A stretch of 34,087 nt of DNA from Synergistaceae bacterium (GTDB lineage: Bacteria; Synergistota; Synergistia; Synergistales; Synergistaceae), in assembly GCA_012513245.1 (NCBI GenBank), contig JAAZCN010000242.1, positions 1-34,087 of the forward strand, given 5' to 3'. Positions 1 through 6,536 of the stretch are shown here, in pieces (position 1 is the stretch's first letter; each line of letters begins with the position of its first letter). A model generated the notes under the pieces. The model saw nothing but the letters and a program-made list of their open reading frames with translations, was not told the DNA's origin and ran no database searches. Both the position numbers and the translations under genes were made by a program.

Positions 1-150
1 AACAAGGATAAAGTAGGAAAGATAACAAAGAAGCAGGTCCAGGAGATCGCTGTACTTAAAATGCCCGATCTCAATGCGAACGACATTGAGGCGGCCATGC
101 AGATGATCGAAGGAACAGCCCGTTCGATGGGCATCGAAGTCATCGGTTAA
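1..150 (+). CDS. rplK: 50S ribosomal protein L11, C-terminal part
   Basis: The window opens inside this gene and reads 49 codons to a TAA at 148-150. The translated end ([17 protein letters not shown], then a segment ending [10 protein letters not shown]) is the typical L11 C-terminal rRNA-binding domain, which contacts the GTPase-associated region of 23S rRNA. It lies 86 bases before rplA in the standard rplK-rplA order, so the two are almost certainly co-transcribed. The start of the gene lies outside the window. Confidence 0.97.
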   Translation, partial: NKDKVGKITKKQVQEIAVLKMPDLNANDIEAAMQMIEGTARSMGIEVIG

Positions 151-168
151 AAAACCGCAAAGGAACTT

Positions 169-222
169 CCCGGTGAAAGCCGGGATGTGGGAGGAAGACT
201 TAACCTCTTCCGACATTACCAC
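169..222 (+). promoter_or_regulatory. Possible L1-binding mRNA structure before rplA
   Basis: The rplK-rplA gap can fold into two elements. One is a CCCGG/CCGGG hairpin (169-173 with 180-184). The other is a composite stem: GTGG (187-190) pairs with CCAC (219-222) and GAGG (191-194) with CCTC (204-207), leaving an 11-base one-sided bulge. Two short helices joined by an asymmetric loop just before the rplA ribosome binding site resemble the sites where L1 binds its own mRNA to repress translation. The pairing is visible; L1 binding is inferred. Confidence 0.45.
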
Positions 223-236
223 TAGGAGGAATTAAA

Positions 237-947
237 ATGTCAAAAAAAGGTAAGCGCTATAATGCACTGCTCGAGAAAGTCGATCTTTCAAAGCAGTATT
301 CAATTTCAGAGGCTGTCGCAATTGCGAAGGAATGTGCAACTGCTAAATTTGACGAGAGCCTCGAACTCCATGTTCGTCTCGGCGTAGATCCCCGCCATGC
401 AGACCAGCAGGTGCGCAGCACTATAGTCCTTCCGCACGGGACAGGACGCACGAAGAAAGTGTGTGTCCTTGCACTCGGCGACAAACAGAAGGAAGCTCAG
501 GATGCAGGCGCGGACATCGTCGGAGGCGAAGATCTTGTAAAAGAGATCGCTGAAGGCAGAATGGATTTCGATGCAGTGATCGCCACACCGGACATAATGA
601 AATCAGCCGGACGCCTCGGCAAAGTCCTCGGACCGCGCGGACTCATGCCAAGCGCTAAGGCAAACACAGTTACGTTCGACGTTGCCGGTGCTGTTAAAGA
701 AATCAAAGCTGGCCGTATCGAGTTCCGTGTTGATAAAACAGCTATTACGCACAACTCAGTTGGAAAAGCATCTTTTTCGATAGAGAACATCGAAAACAAC
801 GTCAAGACGCTCTTCAAGGCTATCGTTAAAGCTCGCCCGGCTGCGGTAAAGGGTACCTATGTAAAGACCGTAACGCTTACATCGACTATGGGTGTAGGTA
901 TATCTATAGACCCTGTGCAGGCTCAGAAAGACGTAGCATCGGAATAA
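237..947 (+). CDS. rplA: 50S ribosomal protein L1
   Basis: This 236-residue protein is full length for bacterial L1 and recognisable throughout, with the usual segments [11 protein letters not shown] and [11 protein letters not shown] in the central and rRNA-binding regions. L1 binds the mobile L1 stalk of 23S rRNA, helps release deacylated tRNA from the E site, and usually represses its own mRNA. The ATG follows a strong AGGAGG with 7-base spacing. It is the second gene of an rplK-rplA unit that ends here at a strong hairpin and does not run on into rplJ-rplL, as it does in many bacteria. Confidence 0.98.
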   Translation: MSKKGKRYNALLEKVDLSKQYSISEAVAIAKECATAKFDESLELHVRLGVDPRHADQQVRSTIVLPHGTGRTKKVCVLALGDKQKEAQDAGADIVGGEDLVKEIAEGRMDFDAVIATPDIMKSAGRLGKVLGPRGLMPSAKANTVTFDVAGAVKEIKAGRIEFRVDKTAITHNSVGKASFSIENIENNVKTLFKAIVKARPAAVKGTYVKTVTLTSTMGVGISIDPVQAQKDVASE

Positions 948-969
948 AAAATTAGATCTTTGCTTTACA

Positions 970-1033
970 GACCGGGGTACAAATCAAGGGGGGACGCATC
1001 TGCGCCCCCCCTGATTTGTACCCCGGTCTTTTA
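970..1033 (+). terminator. Strong, probably two-way terminator after rplA
   Basis: An inverted repeat of about 25 bp with a single mismatch (arms 970-994 and 1005-1029) encloses a short loop and is followed by TTTT. The arms include a run of six G pairing with C. It lies between the convergent rplA (+) and the hypothetical gene at 1051-1764 (-), so it may end transcription from both sides. Its length is well above that of an ordinary intrinsic terminator. Confidence 0.88.
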
Positions 1034-1050
1034 CAAAATAACCGGGAAAA

Positions 1051-1764
1051 TTATTTTTTAGGCACTCTTTTGACTGCGTTTTCGACTACGTTTGTAATAT
1101 GTTTTGTGAGAGTTGGCAGCGGTGTGAATAGCTCCTGAGCTGTGTTGGCAATTACGTTCACTCCGTATATAAGCGTGTTCTCCTTTGAGCTGCGAATCTC
1201 AAACCTTGCAGCCCCCACAGCAAACGTCTCATCCCATGCGGGTTTTATCCTTTGATAGCTAATGGGAACGCTCCTGGTTTCCCACTTGCCGTTTACATAG
1301 ACAGAACGGTTCTCATAGCGGGTGTCCCAGACAAGTTCCTGTGGATGGTGGAGAGTTGTATAGGCGCACTTTGTTACAGTTGCAGTCATGATCGCATCCA
1401 CGTATTCCGGGGAGAGGGAAAGGGCTTTTTCCGCAGCCTTGTCCCGGTTTAGTTTTTCTGTCGGTCCGGTCCCTTTGACAAAACCATCCCTTTCAATTAT
1501 CTGTTCAGGTGTCTTTACAAGAAAGTTGAACCCGCTCTTTTCCTGTGATGTAAGCTCTTTCCATTTTTGCTGCACCGAATCATCAAAAAATGCCTCAGAG
1601 AGAGGTATAGTAATTTCATACATCACGGGCATAACGAGAACTGTCTTTATTGACGAATAGTCATATTCTTTGTTCCGGAACTCCTCGGCAACGGGTTTTG
1701 CCATTGAAGATGAAGCGAAAGAGATAATGATGCATGCGAAGATAAAAATAGATAGTCTTTTCAT
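1051..1764 (-). CDS. Hypothetical exported protein
   Basis: I do not recognise this 237-residue protein. It has a clear N-terminal signal peptide (MKRLSIFIFACIIISF, then a small-residue cleavage region ending SSMA at about residue 22) and no later membrane segment, so it is probably periplasmic or surface-associated. The mature part carries VLVMPVMYEI near its start, recalling small outer-envelope proteins that begin with an IAVLPV-type strand, but that similarity is weak. An aromatic-rich segment around residues 140-180 may bind a partner. The ATG follows GGAGG at a good distance. It is inserted in reverse between rplA and rplJ, which is unusual. Confidence 0.8.
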   Translation of the reverse strand: MKRLSIFIFACIIISFASSSMAKPVAEEFRNKEYDYSSIKTVLVMPVMYEITIPLSEAFFDDSVQQKWKELTSQEKSGFNFLVKTPEQIIERDGFVKGTGPTEKLNRDKAAEKALSLSPEYVDAIMTATVTKCAYTTLHHPQELVWDTRYENRSVYVNGKWETRSVPISYQRIKPAWDETFAVGAARFEIRSSKENTLIYGVNVIANTAQELFTPLPTLTKHITNVVENAVKRVPKK

Positions 1765-1893
1765 TGGGGAAACTCCTCCATATAAATATGTACGAGAATA
1801 GATTCACTGATAATTGTACATTAGAACAGGCTTAAATGTAAAAAATATTGGGTGGACGAAAAAATACTCTTTTTGACGATACACTTTTGACGC

Positions 1894-1922
1894 TGTACAA
1901 AATTTATTCCTCATTGTATAAT
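1894..1922 (+). promoter_or_regulatory. Promoter of the rplJ-rplL operon
   Basis: A perfect -10 hexamer TATAAT (1917-1922) lies 17 bases after TGTACA (1894-1899), which matches 4 of 6 positions of the -35 consensus. It sits just before the L10 leader, giving a predicted start near 1929. This makes rplJL a transcription unit separate from rplKA. Confidence 0.7.
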
Positions 1923-1925
1923 CTC

Positions 1926-2066
1926 ACAGCTTAGACTCAAGACAGCAGGTGCGCGTGCGCTTAATTTCCTGCCGAGGTTTGCGAAGGATAACCGTGTTTC
2001 AGTAACCTTATTAAGGCACGAATTATGGCTTCCGGACTCCCTTGGGTGACGGAAGCCTTTTTTATT
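1926..2066 (+). promoter_or_regulatory. L10 leader RNA (autoregulatory)
   Basis: The 5' untranslated region carries the recognisable bacterial L10 leader: GACAGCAGGTG, a GCAGG/CCTGC helix, CCGAGGTTTGCGAAGGATAA, and a final terminator-like hairpin. In this family the L10-L7/L12 complex binds the leader and lowers expression of rplJL, by attenuation in many Gram-positive-type arrangements. The rest of the 1765-2106 gap holds the promoter and AT-rich sequence with no gene that I can support. Confidence 0.8.
2027..2064 (+). terminator. Attenuator hairpin in the L10 leader
   Basis: GGCTTCCG (2027-2034) pairs with CGGAAGCC (2050-2057) and is followed by seven T residues. It lies 43 bases before the rplJ start. 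The position and U-run suggest that rplJL is controlled by premature termination when L10 is in excess. Confidence 0.75.
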
Positions 2067-2106
2067 GTTGGCATCCGATCACAAAATCAACAGGAGGTGA
2101 AATTGA

Positions 2107-2634
2107 ATGCCAACACAAGCAAAACGTGAAATGATCGATTCCCTGGTCGAACTGCTCAAGAAGAGCAACGCAGTCTTCATCACCGAGTACCGCGGGCTTA
2201 CAGTCAAGAAGATCAGCGACTGCCGCAGACGCATCTGTGCGGCCGGCGGCGAGATGAAGGTATGTAAAAATACCCTTATGCGCATTGCTTTCAATGAGGC
2301 AGGAATCGTCCATGCTTCAGAGTATGACTCGGGCCCGAACGGTTACGTGCTCTCCTACGGAGATGTGGCCTCTGTCGCTAAATCCATCCGTGATTTTTCA
2401 AAAGAGAAGGGTAATGAAGCTTTCATCGTTAAAGCCGCGATCCTTGACGGAAAGATCCTCGACAAAGCTCAGATCTTTGCCCTGGCAGACCTTCCTTCAA
2501 GGGAAGTTCTCATTACTCAGGTCGTACAGACGATCGCAGCTCCTCTTCGCGGGCTGGTCACAGTCCTTTCCGGTCCTGCAAGGGGACTCGTTACATGTCT
2601 CTCGCAGATCAAGGACAAAAAAGAAGCAGCATAG
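2107..2634 (+). CDS. rplJ: 50S ribosomal protein L10
   Basis: This is a 175-residue protein of normal length for L10, with the conserved N-terminal pattern KREMIDSL, then FITEYRGLTV and the KNTLMRIAF region that contacts 23S rRNA. The C-terminal helix binds L7/L12 dimers to form the ribosomal stalk base. The start follows AGGAGGTGAAATTG. It is the first gene of the rplJ-rplL operon, behind the L10 leader and attenuator, and lies 69 bases before rplL. Confidence 0.98.
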   Translation: MPTQAKREMIDSLVELLKKSNAVFITEYRGLTVKKISDCRRRICAAGGEMKVCKNTLMRIAFNEAGIVHASEYDSGPNGYVLSYGDVASVAKSIRDFSKEKGNEAFIVKAAILDGKILDKAQIFALADLPSREVLITQVVQTIAAPLRGLVTVLSGPARGLVTCLSQIKDKKEAA

Positions 2635-2703
2635 CCTACATCAGCGGCATGTTCGCCGCCTAGCAGCATAAAAATAAGAAAATCCTTAGGAGGATGAATT
2701 AAT

Positions 2704-3078
2704 ATGACACGTGAAGATATCATGAAGGCAATTGAAGAAATGTCAGTACTTGAGCTCTCAGAGCTCGTGAAGGAACTCGAGGACAAGTTCGGCGTATCAG
2801 CAGCAGCACCAGCAATGATGATGGCTGCCGGCGCAGCTGCACCAGCAGCGGCAGCAGAAGAAGAGCAGACAGAGTTTGACGTAATTCTCGCTGAATTCGG
2901 CGCAAATAAGATCAGCGTCATCAAAGTTGTTCGTGAGATCACAGGCCTCGGACTCAAAGAAGCCAAGGAACTCGTTGACGGCGCACCCAAGGCCGTAAAA
3001 GAACAGGCTACCAAAGATGAAGCCGAAGAGATCAAAAAGAAGCTCGAAGAAGCCGGAGCAAAGGTAGAACTTAAGTAG
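2704..3078 (+). CDS. rplL: 50S ribosomal protein L7/L12
   Basis: This 124-residue acidic protein has the full L7/L12 layout: an N-terminal dimerisation helix that binds L10 (about 1-33), an alanine-rich flexible hinge (about 36-56), and a compact C-terminal domain that recruits translation factors, with the conserved [18 protein letters not shown]. The ATG follows TTAGGAGGATGAATTAAT. It closes the rplJ-rplL operon, which ends at the hairpin at 3114-3159. Confidence 0.98.
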   Translation: MTREDIMKAIEEMSVLELSELVKELEDKFGVSAAAPAMMMAAGAAAPAAAAEEEQTEFDVILAEFGANKISVIKVVREITGLGLKEAKELVDGAPKAVKEQATKDEAEEIKKKLEEAGAKVELK

Positions 3079-3113
3079 TCCCACCTTTAATTATCTTCTG
3101 ACAGGAATTGATA

Positions 3114-3159
3114 ATAAACAAAGAGATCCCGCCGGTAACTGCGGGATCTCTTTGTTTAT
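3114..3159 (+). terminator. Terminator after rplL, symmetrical
   Basis: A perfect 19-bp stem (3114-3132 with 3141-3159) with an 8-base loop. The outer end of each arm is A/T rich, so either strand gives a stem flanked by U residues. It sits between rplL (+) and the converging gene at 3186-4379 (-), which fits a two-way terminator. Confidence 0.85.
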
Positions 3160-3185
3160 AAAATATCCGGCTTAAATCAGTCCTG

Positions 3186-4379
3186 TCATTGCCGTACGCC
3201 GGAATCCTCACGGAAGATAAGGACACCGTAGGGTATAGGACGTTCCGCATCATTGCTGTTGCTGGGGAGTGTGAACGTGTTTCCCCTCCACCAGACCGAG
3301 CTTGATCCTCCTCCGTCCAGGTTCAGGGCGGTATTCATGCCCAGCCATTTGCAAACCTTTTTGGTCTCCTCTATCGTGGCACCGACGCTGTGCATGTTGT
3401 CCCTTCCGTCTATCACAGCCCACATTACCCGTTTTCCGTCCGTACCAACTATAGTTCTGGGATGTCGCATGTTGAGGACGTTTTCCCGGATGTTTTCCGT
3501 GTTGTCTGAATATTCCCCTTTTTTTAGGAGGAGCGGCCCGGCCTGCAGCATTTCGGTATATTTGTCAAAACGCCTGTCAGAACTGATGCTGGCGACCTCT
3601 TTGCCGTCTATGAATATCGTTTCCCCTTTATCGTTCCAGCCGAAGGCTGAACGCTGGGGCCAGAATTTAGCATTATCAGTGTAGCCCTGCCTGCGAAGCA
3701 CCCCTATCGGTTTTGCACCTGCAAAATATCCTCCGTTGATGCCTCCTATTACGCCGTAGTTCTCCACTGCTATAGTTGCAAGGGGAGCCTTATTTGCTCC
3801 CACCATAACGGCGGTGGCTATCTGGCAGTTCACTGCATCCATATCGACTGTTATCATTGCGGCGAAAAGCGGCTCATTCACGCCCTTACCCAGATTTCCG
3901 TTTACCGGTCCGGAAGGGTCACCGATCCCATGTTTAAAGACGGTCAGAATTGTTCCTTCTGAAGAAAAAGAATCTTTCCATGAGACTTTCTTTTTGCAAA
4001 GATCGAGCCAGGCTGTAAGAGTTTTTATACCCTCCTCCGTAAAGAGACCGTCAAGATCGTCGGTCATCGCTGCAGGCAGAGGCGGGGATATTTTTTTCGA
4101 TATTTCCGTAACAGAGTCCATATCGCTCCACTCAGGCAGGATAGTTATCTGATCATAGACCGTGATAACAAAGCCCCACCCCATTGATTCCAAGGCAAGC
4201 CTAATAGCCGAGGAATTCGTCAGGTCTCCATCATGGTCAGTTAAATATTTCTTCGGTAAGCTGTGTCCCAGTGATTTGGAAACATGAGGCAACAGTTCAT
4301 CCTTCGTAATTGCGAAGGATGCTTCGAAGGACATCAAGATGGCGGCTAAAATTAAGAAAGCAAATATGCAGGTTTTCAT
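3186..4379 (-). CDS. Exported phosphodiester glycosidase family protein (NAGPA/DUF2233-like)
   Basis: The C-terminal two thirds carry hallmarks of the NAGPA-like phosphodiester glycosidase family: NGGYFAG, then FGWNDKGE, and near the end LNLDGGGSSSVWW. Members cleave sugar phosphodiesters, for example in cell-surface or exopolysaccharide metabolism; the substrate here is unknown. The N-terminal part of about 110 residues before that domain is not recognised. I chose ATG 4379, which gives 397 residues with a clean signal peptide (MKTCIFAFLILAAILMSF) and an AGGA behind it. A longer reading to 4433 is possible but runs through the -35/-10 region of the divergent tRNA promoter and has a poor ribosome binding site. 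Confidence 0.85.
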   Translation of the reverse strand: MKTCIFAFLILAAILMSFEASFAITKDELLPHVSKSLGHSLPKKYLTDHDGDLTNSSAIRLALESMGWGFVITVYDQITILPEWSDMDSVTEISKKISPPLPAAMTDDLDGLFTEEGIKTLTAWLDLCKKKVSWKDSFSSEGTILTVFKHGIGDPSGPVNGNLGKGVNEPLFAAMITVDMDAVNCQIATAVMVGANKAPLATIAVENYGVIGGINGGYFAGAKPIGVLRRQGYTDNAKFWPQRSAFGWNDKGETIFIDGKEVASISSDRRFDKYTEMLQAGPLLLKKGEYSDNTENIRENVLNMRHPRTIVGTDGKRVMWAVIDGRDNMHSVGATIEETKKVCKWLGMNTALNLDGGGSSSVWWRGNTFTLPSNSNDAERPIPYGVLIFREDSGVRQ

Positions 4380-4421
4380 TTTTCCTGCTGCAGGAAGTAT
4401 TTTCATGGTTTCATGATAGTA

Positions 4422-4450
4422 TTGACACGACATATCCTAATCGGTATAAT
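4422..4450 (+). promoter_or_regulatory. Consensus promoter for tRNA-Ala
   Basis: TTGACA (4422-4427) and TATAAT (4445-4450) are both perfect sigma-70-type hexamers with the ideal 17-base spacer. The predicted start is about 11 bases before the mature tRNA 5' end. This is the strongest promoter by sequence in the window, as expected for a stable RNA. Confidence 0.9.
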
Positions 4451-4467
4451 TGCCCATGTTCAACTTT

Positions 4468-4543
<76 letters not shown>

Positions 4544-4553
4544 GAAAACACCT

Positions 4554-4582
4554 ATCCCACCTTCCGAGGTGGGATTTTTTTT
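4554..4582 (+). terminator. Terminator after tRNA-Ala
   Basis: ATCCCACCT (4554-4562) pairs with AGGTGGGAT (4567-4575) around a TCCG tetraloop, followed by eight T residues. It starts 11 bases after the tRNA CCA end, a classic intrinsic terminator. Confidence 0.92.
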
Positions 4583-4609
4583 GGGGTGAGAAACACTGAA
4601 GTCTATTTG

Positions 4610-5089
4610 TCATCGATGATCCATACTGCTGCGCTGCCAACAATTGCGTTGGCCGAATTTCCCTCTGCAGGAATCGCTGCAGGTGATTTTTTCAGATCCG
4701 CAGACAGGGCATACATAGCTTTCCCTGCATGGAGATTTAAGATTTTCTAAACTTTCCGTCCATTTATTTCCGCAATCAAAGCATGTGATACTGCATATAT
4801 TCTTTGTATAATTGCCGCCCTCTATGTGGATGGTCTTTCCGTTTATCAGACAGTCAGCAATTATTTCCCTTGCGGAGAACAATATACGTTGGAAAGTTGG
4901 GCGGGAAACTTCCATTCTATCAGCACACTCATTTTGCCCGAGACCTTCCAGATCTTTCAGACGGAGGGCTTCCAGTTCTTCAAGTTTTAAGATGTTTTGG
5001 GGTGTCCCTTCTATCTCCTTGTCTGACGGAACGAAATAGGAGACAGAAGGTATGTTCTCTATCTTTCTCCATTTTGTTGGTCTGGCCAC
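4610..5089 (-). CDS. DUF134 (UPF0251) DNA-binding protein with C-terminal zinc ribbon
   Basis: This 159-residue protein begins MARPTKWRKIENIP and continues with EELEALRLKDLEGL and a helix-turn-helix (about 55-85, with NECADRMEVSRPTFQRIL), the signature of the DUF134 predicted regulators. A second part (about 97-145) has cysteine pairs of a zinc ribbon (CFDCG, CPVCG, and a further CSDSC). The start is GTG, directly after the stop of the upstream DUF89 gene, so the two are translationally coupled. DUF134 genes are often found near NifX/NifB-like iron-molybdenum cofactor-binding proteins, but none is seen here. As last gene of the operon it may control the palindrome-flanked promoter at 6305-6359; that is inference. 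Confidence 0.88.
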   Translation of the reverse strand: MARPTKWRKIENIPSVSYFVPSDKEIEGTPQNILKLEELEALRLKDLEGLGQNECADRMEVSRPTFQRILFSAREIIADCLINGKTIHIEGGNYTKNICSITCFDCGNKWTESLENLKSPCRESYVCPVCGSEKITCSDSCRGKFGQRNCWQRSSMDHR

Positions 5090-5947
5090 TTATATCATCC
5101 CAGTCTTTTGGAACTTAAAAACATAATCATTCAAAGTGACGCCAAGTTTATCGGCTATCATCTGACACTTTGCTTTCAGGAGAAAGAACAACGGTCTTGA
5201 GCAATCAGAAAGAGCCTCTAAATTACCCTGGCCCTTAGAGATAACGATATCTGATTTGTCAAAAACAGATAGAAATTCGATGCTGCATTGATCAAGAATG
5301 GCCCCTGGAGCTCCGCAGCCGGTGCTGATAATTTTTGCACAACTACCCAAGCCCGAATCAAGAGCGTCCTGAAGGGTAGCATCGTTTATTATAGGTTCGC
5401 TTCTTACTGCATAAGTGATTCCGTGACCAGCAAGGTGTTCGATCAATATCCGGTCGAAAACAGTTTCTCCTGCATTGTCACCTATTATCAAAATGTTTTT
5501 TGCTGATTTTAGTTTTTCTGTGAAGATGTCAATTGAACATACTGAAAATTCCTTTGCCAGCTCGTCTTCCAGAGAGGCCTCGAAATTCATTGTGTTGTAG
5601 AGTGCCGAATCTATGATGTTGCCTGTTGCTGCCGTTTTGAGTGCCCAATAAAGTTTGTTCTGCTTATTATTTACAAATTTCTGCAGAAACGGATATGCCG
5701 CTTTTGCAGCCTTGATATCTCTTTCTTTGACCGCCTTGTAGGGATCAGAGACGCCGGAAAGGGACTTTACTGCTTGATGCATGTTTTTTACGATATCCGG
5801 TGAACTCTCGTATTTTTTGTAGTTTTGAAGAATCTTTAAAGATTCTTCAATGATTTTTTCCTGCAGCGCAGGTTTGTCTGTTGCCATCCTAGAAGCTTCA
5901 AGCACTTGCTTTAATACACATGGCAGGCAGTCAAGAAAGATATCCAT
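5090..5947 (-). CDS. DUF89 / ARMT1-like metal-dependent phosphatase
   Basis: This 285-residue protein matches the prokaryotic subfamily of DUF89 (ARMT1-like) proteins: an N-terminal CxxC (Cys7, Cys10), a GNIIDS segment near 109-114, the metal-site motif GDNAGE (156-161), and the C-terminal ISKGQGNLEALSD. DUF89 enzymes are metal-dependent phosphatases proposed to remove damaged or over-reactive phosphometabolites; the substrate of this cysteine-bearing subfamily is not known to me. It is the middle gene of a reverse-strand operon, 39 bases after a zinc-ribbon protein and touching the DUF134 gene. Confidence 0.85.
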   Translation of the reverse strand: MDIFLDCLPCVLKQVLEASRMATDKPALQEKIIEESLKILQNYKKYESSPDIVKNMHQAVKSLSGVSDPYKAVKERDIKAAKAAYPFLQKFVNNKQNKLYWALKTAATGNIIDSALYNTMNFEASLEDELAKEFSVCSIDIFTEKLKSAKNILIIGDNAGETVFDRILIEHLAGHGITYAVRSEPIINDATLQDALDSGLGSCAKIISTGCGAPGAILDQCSIEFLSVFDKSDIVISKGQGNLEALSDCSRPLFFLLKAKCQMIADKLGVTLNDYVFKFQKTGMI

Positions 5948-5986
5948 CTGTTTCCCCTATTTTCAATAAATGCAGAGCTGAAGTTG

Positions 5987-6196
5987 TCAGGAATCTCTTA
6001 TGAGCGGAGAGCCGCAACTGGGGCAGACAAGAGAAGTACAAGGCGTGCCTGCTGTGTGGCTTACTTTTTCACCGCATTTCGGGCAGATGCAATTTCCCGT
6101 GGGCCCCGCGCCTGATCCTCCGCGCTGCCCTCTGCGTCCAATATTTCCTGCTTTAGGTCCTGTGCCAAATGGTCCGGTTCCGTCTTTTCCCGGCAT
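5987..6196 (-). CDS. Small glycine-rich zinc-ribbon protein
   Basis: This 69-residue protein starts MPGKDGTGPFGTGP, the glycine/proline-rich opening typical of small DUF5320-like proteins found with NifX/NifB-type cofactor genes. Its C-terminal half has a two-knuckle zinc ribbon (CPKCG and CPSCG, about 39-61, plus other cysteines). It could bind zinc or an iron-sulfur species; no activity can be assigned. A strong GGAGG precedes the ATG. It is the first gene of the operon and closest to the promoter at 6327-6356. Confidence 0.8.
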   Translation of the reverse strand: MPGKDGTGPFGTGPKAGNIGRRGQRGGSGAGPTGNCICPKCGEKVSHTAGTPCTSLVCPSCGSPLIRDS

Positions 6197-6304
6197 GTAA
6201 ACGCCTCCAATTCAAATATTTTGATACCCGTTACTGTTAAGCGGACAGGGGCATCTCTCCCGTTGACTTATCAAAGTTCATTTAGAAATTTTGTGAATGC
6301 TTGA

Positions 6305-6324
6305 TTGTTAGCATATGCCCATAA
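6305..6324. promoter_or_regulatory. Palindromic operator candidate A (CATATG-centred)
   Basis: The segment ends GCATATGCCCATAA. Its right half matches the ideal palindrome TTATGGGCATATGCCCATAA exactly, and its left half is degenerate. It lies over the predicted transcription start of the reverse-strand zinc-ribbon/DUF89/DUF134 operon. Its centre is 35 bp from that of site B. Confidence 0.6.
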
Positions 6325-6326
6325 CT

Positions 6327-6356
6327 ATAATAACTCTTTTTATGGGCATATGTCAA
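6327..6356 (-). promoter_or_regulatory. Promoter of the zinc-ribbon/DUF89/DUF134 operon
   Basis: On the reverse strand a perfect TTGACA (6356-6351) is followed after 18 bases by TATTAT (6332-6327, 5 of 6 matches). The predicted start is near 6320, about 125 bases before the first gene. Palindromes cover both the -35 element and the start site, an arrangement that suits repression. Confidence 0.65.
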
Positions 6357-6359
6357 TAA
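6340..6359. promoter_or_regulatory. Palindromic operator candidate B (CATATG-centred)
   Basis: TTATGGGCATATGTCAATAA matches a perfect 20-base palindrome at 18 positions. It overlaps the -35 hexamer of the reverse-strand operon promoter. Together with site A it makes a 13-bp perfect inverted repeat (6312-6324 with 6340-6352). A weaker GCATATGTCC copy lies near 6428. The rest of the 6197-6536 gap shows no gene. Confidence 0.62.
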
Positions 6360-6536
6360 CTAAACGTTTAAATTTTGACACAGCCGGAAAAAACAACAGC
6401 AACATCCTCTAAAGATACAGTGTATTTGCATATGTCCGCAGTTCAAAACATGGTAGAATTACCGGGTACCGGAATATAACAGCCGATTTTTTTAATTGAC
6501 GATGAAGGATCTGCAGCTGCAGGGGTGTGATCAATT

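Noticed and set aside
1252..1660. Forward-strand frames across the hypothetical gene at 1051-1764
   Set aside because: They lack ribosome binding sites and domains, and they overlap a gene with a signal peptide and a strong Shine-Dalgarno sequence.
6375..6380. TTGACA upstream of the AsmA-like gene as its promoter
   Set aside because: No -10-like hexamer lies at 16-18 bases downstream, so a promoter could not be supported.
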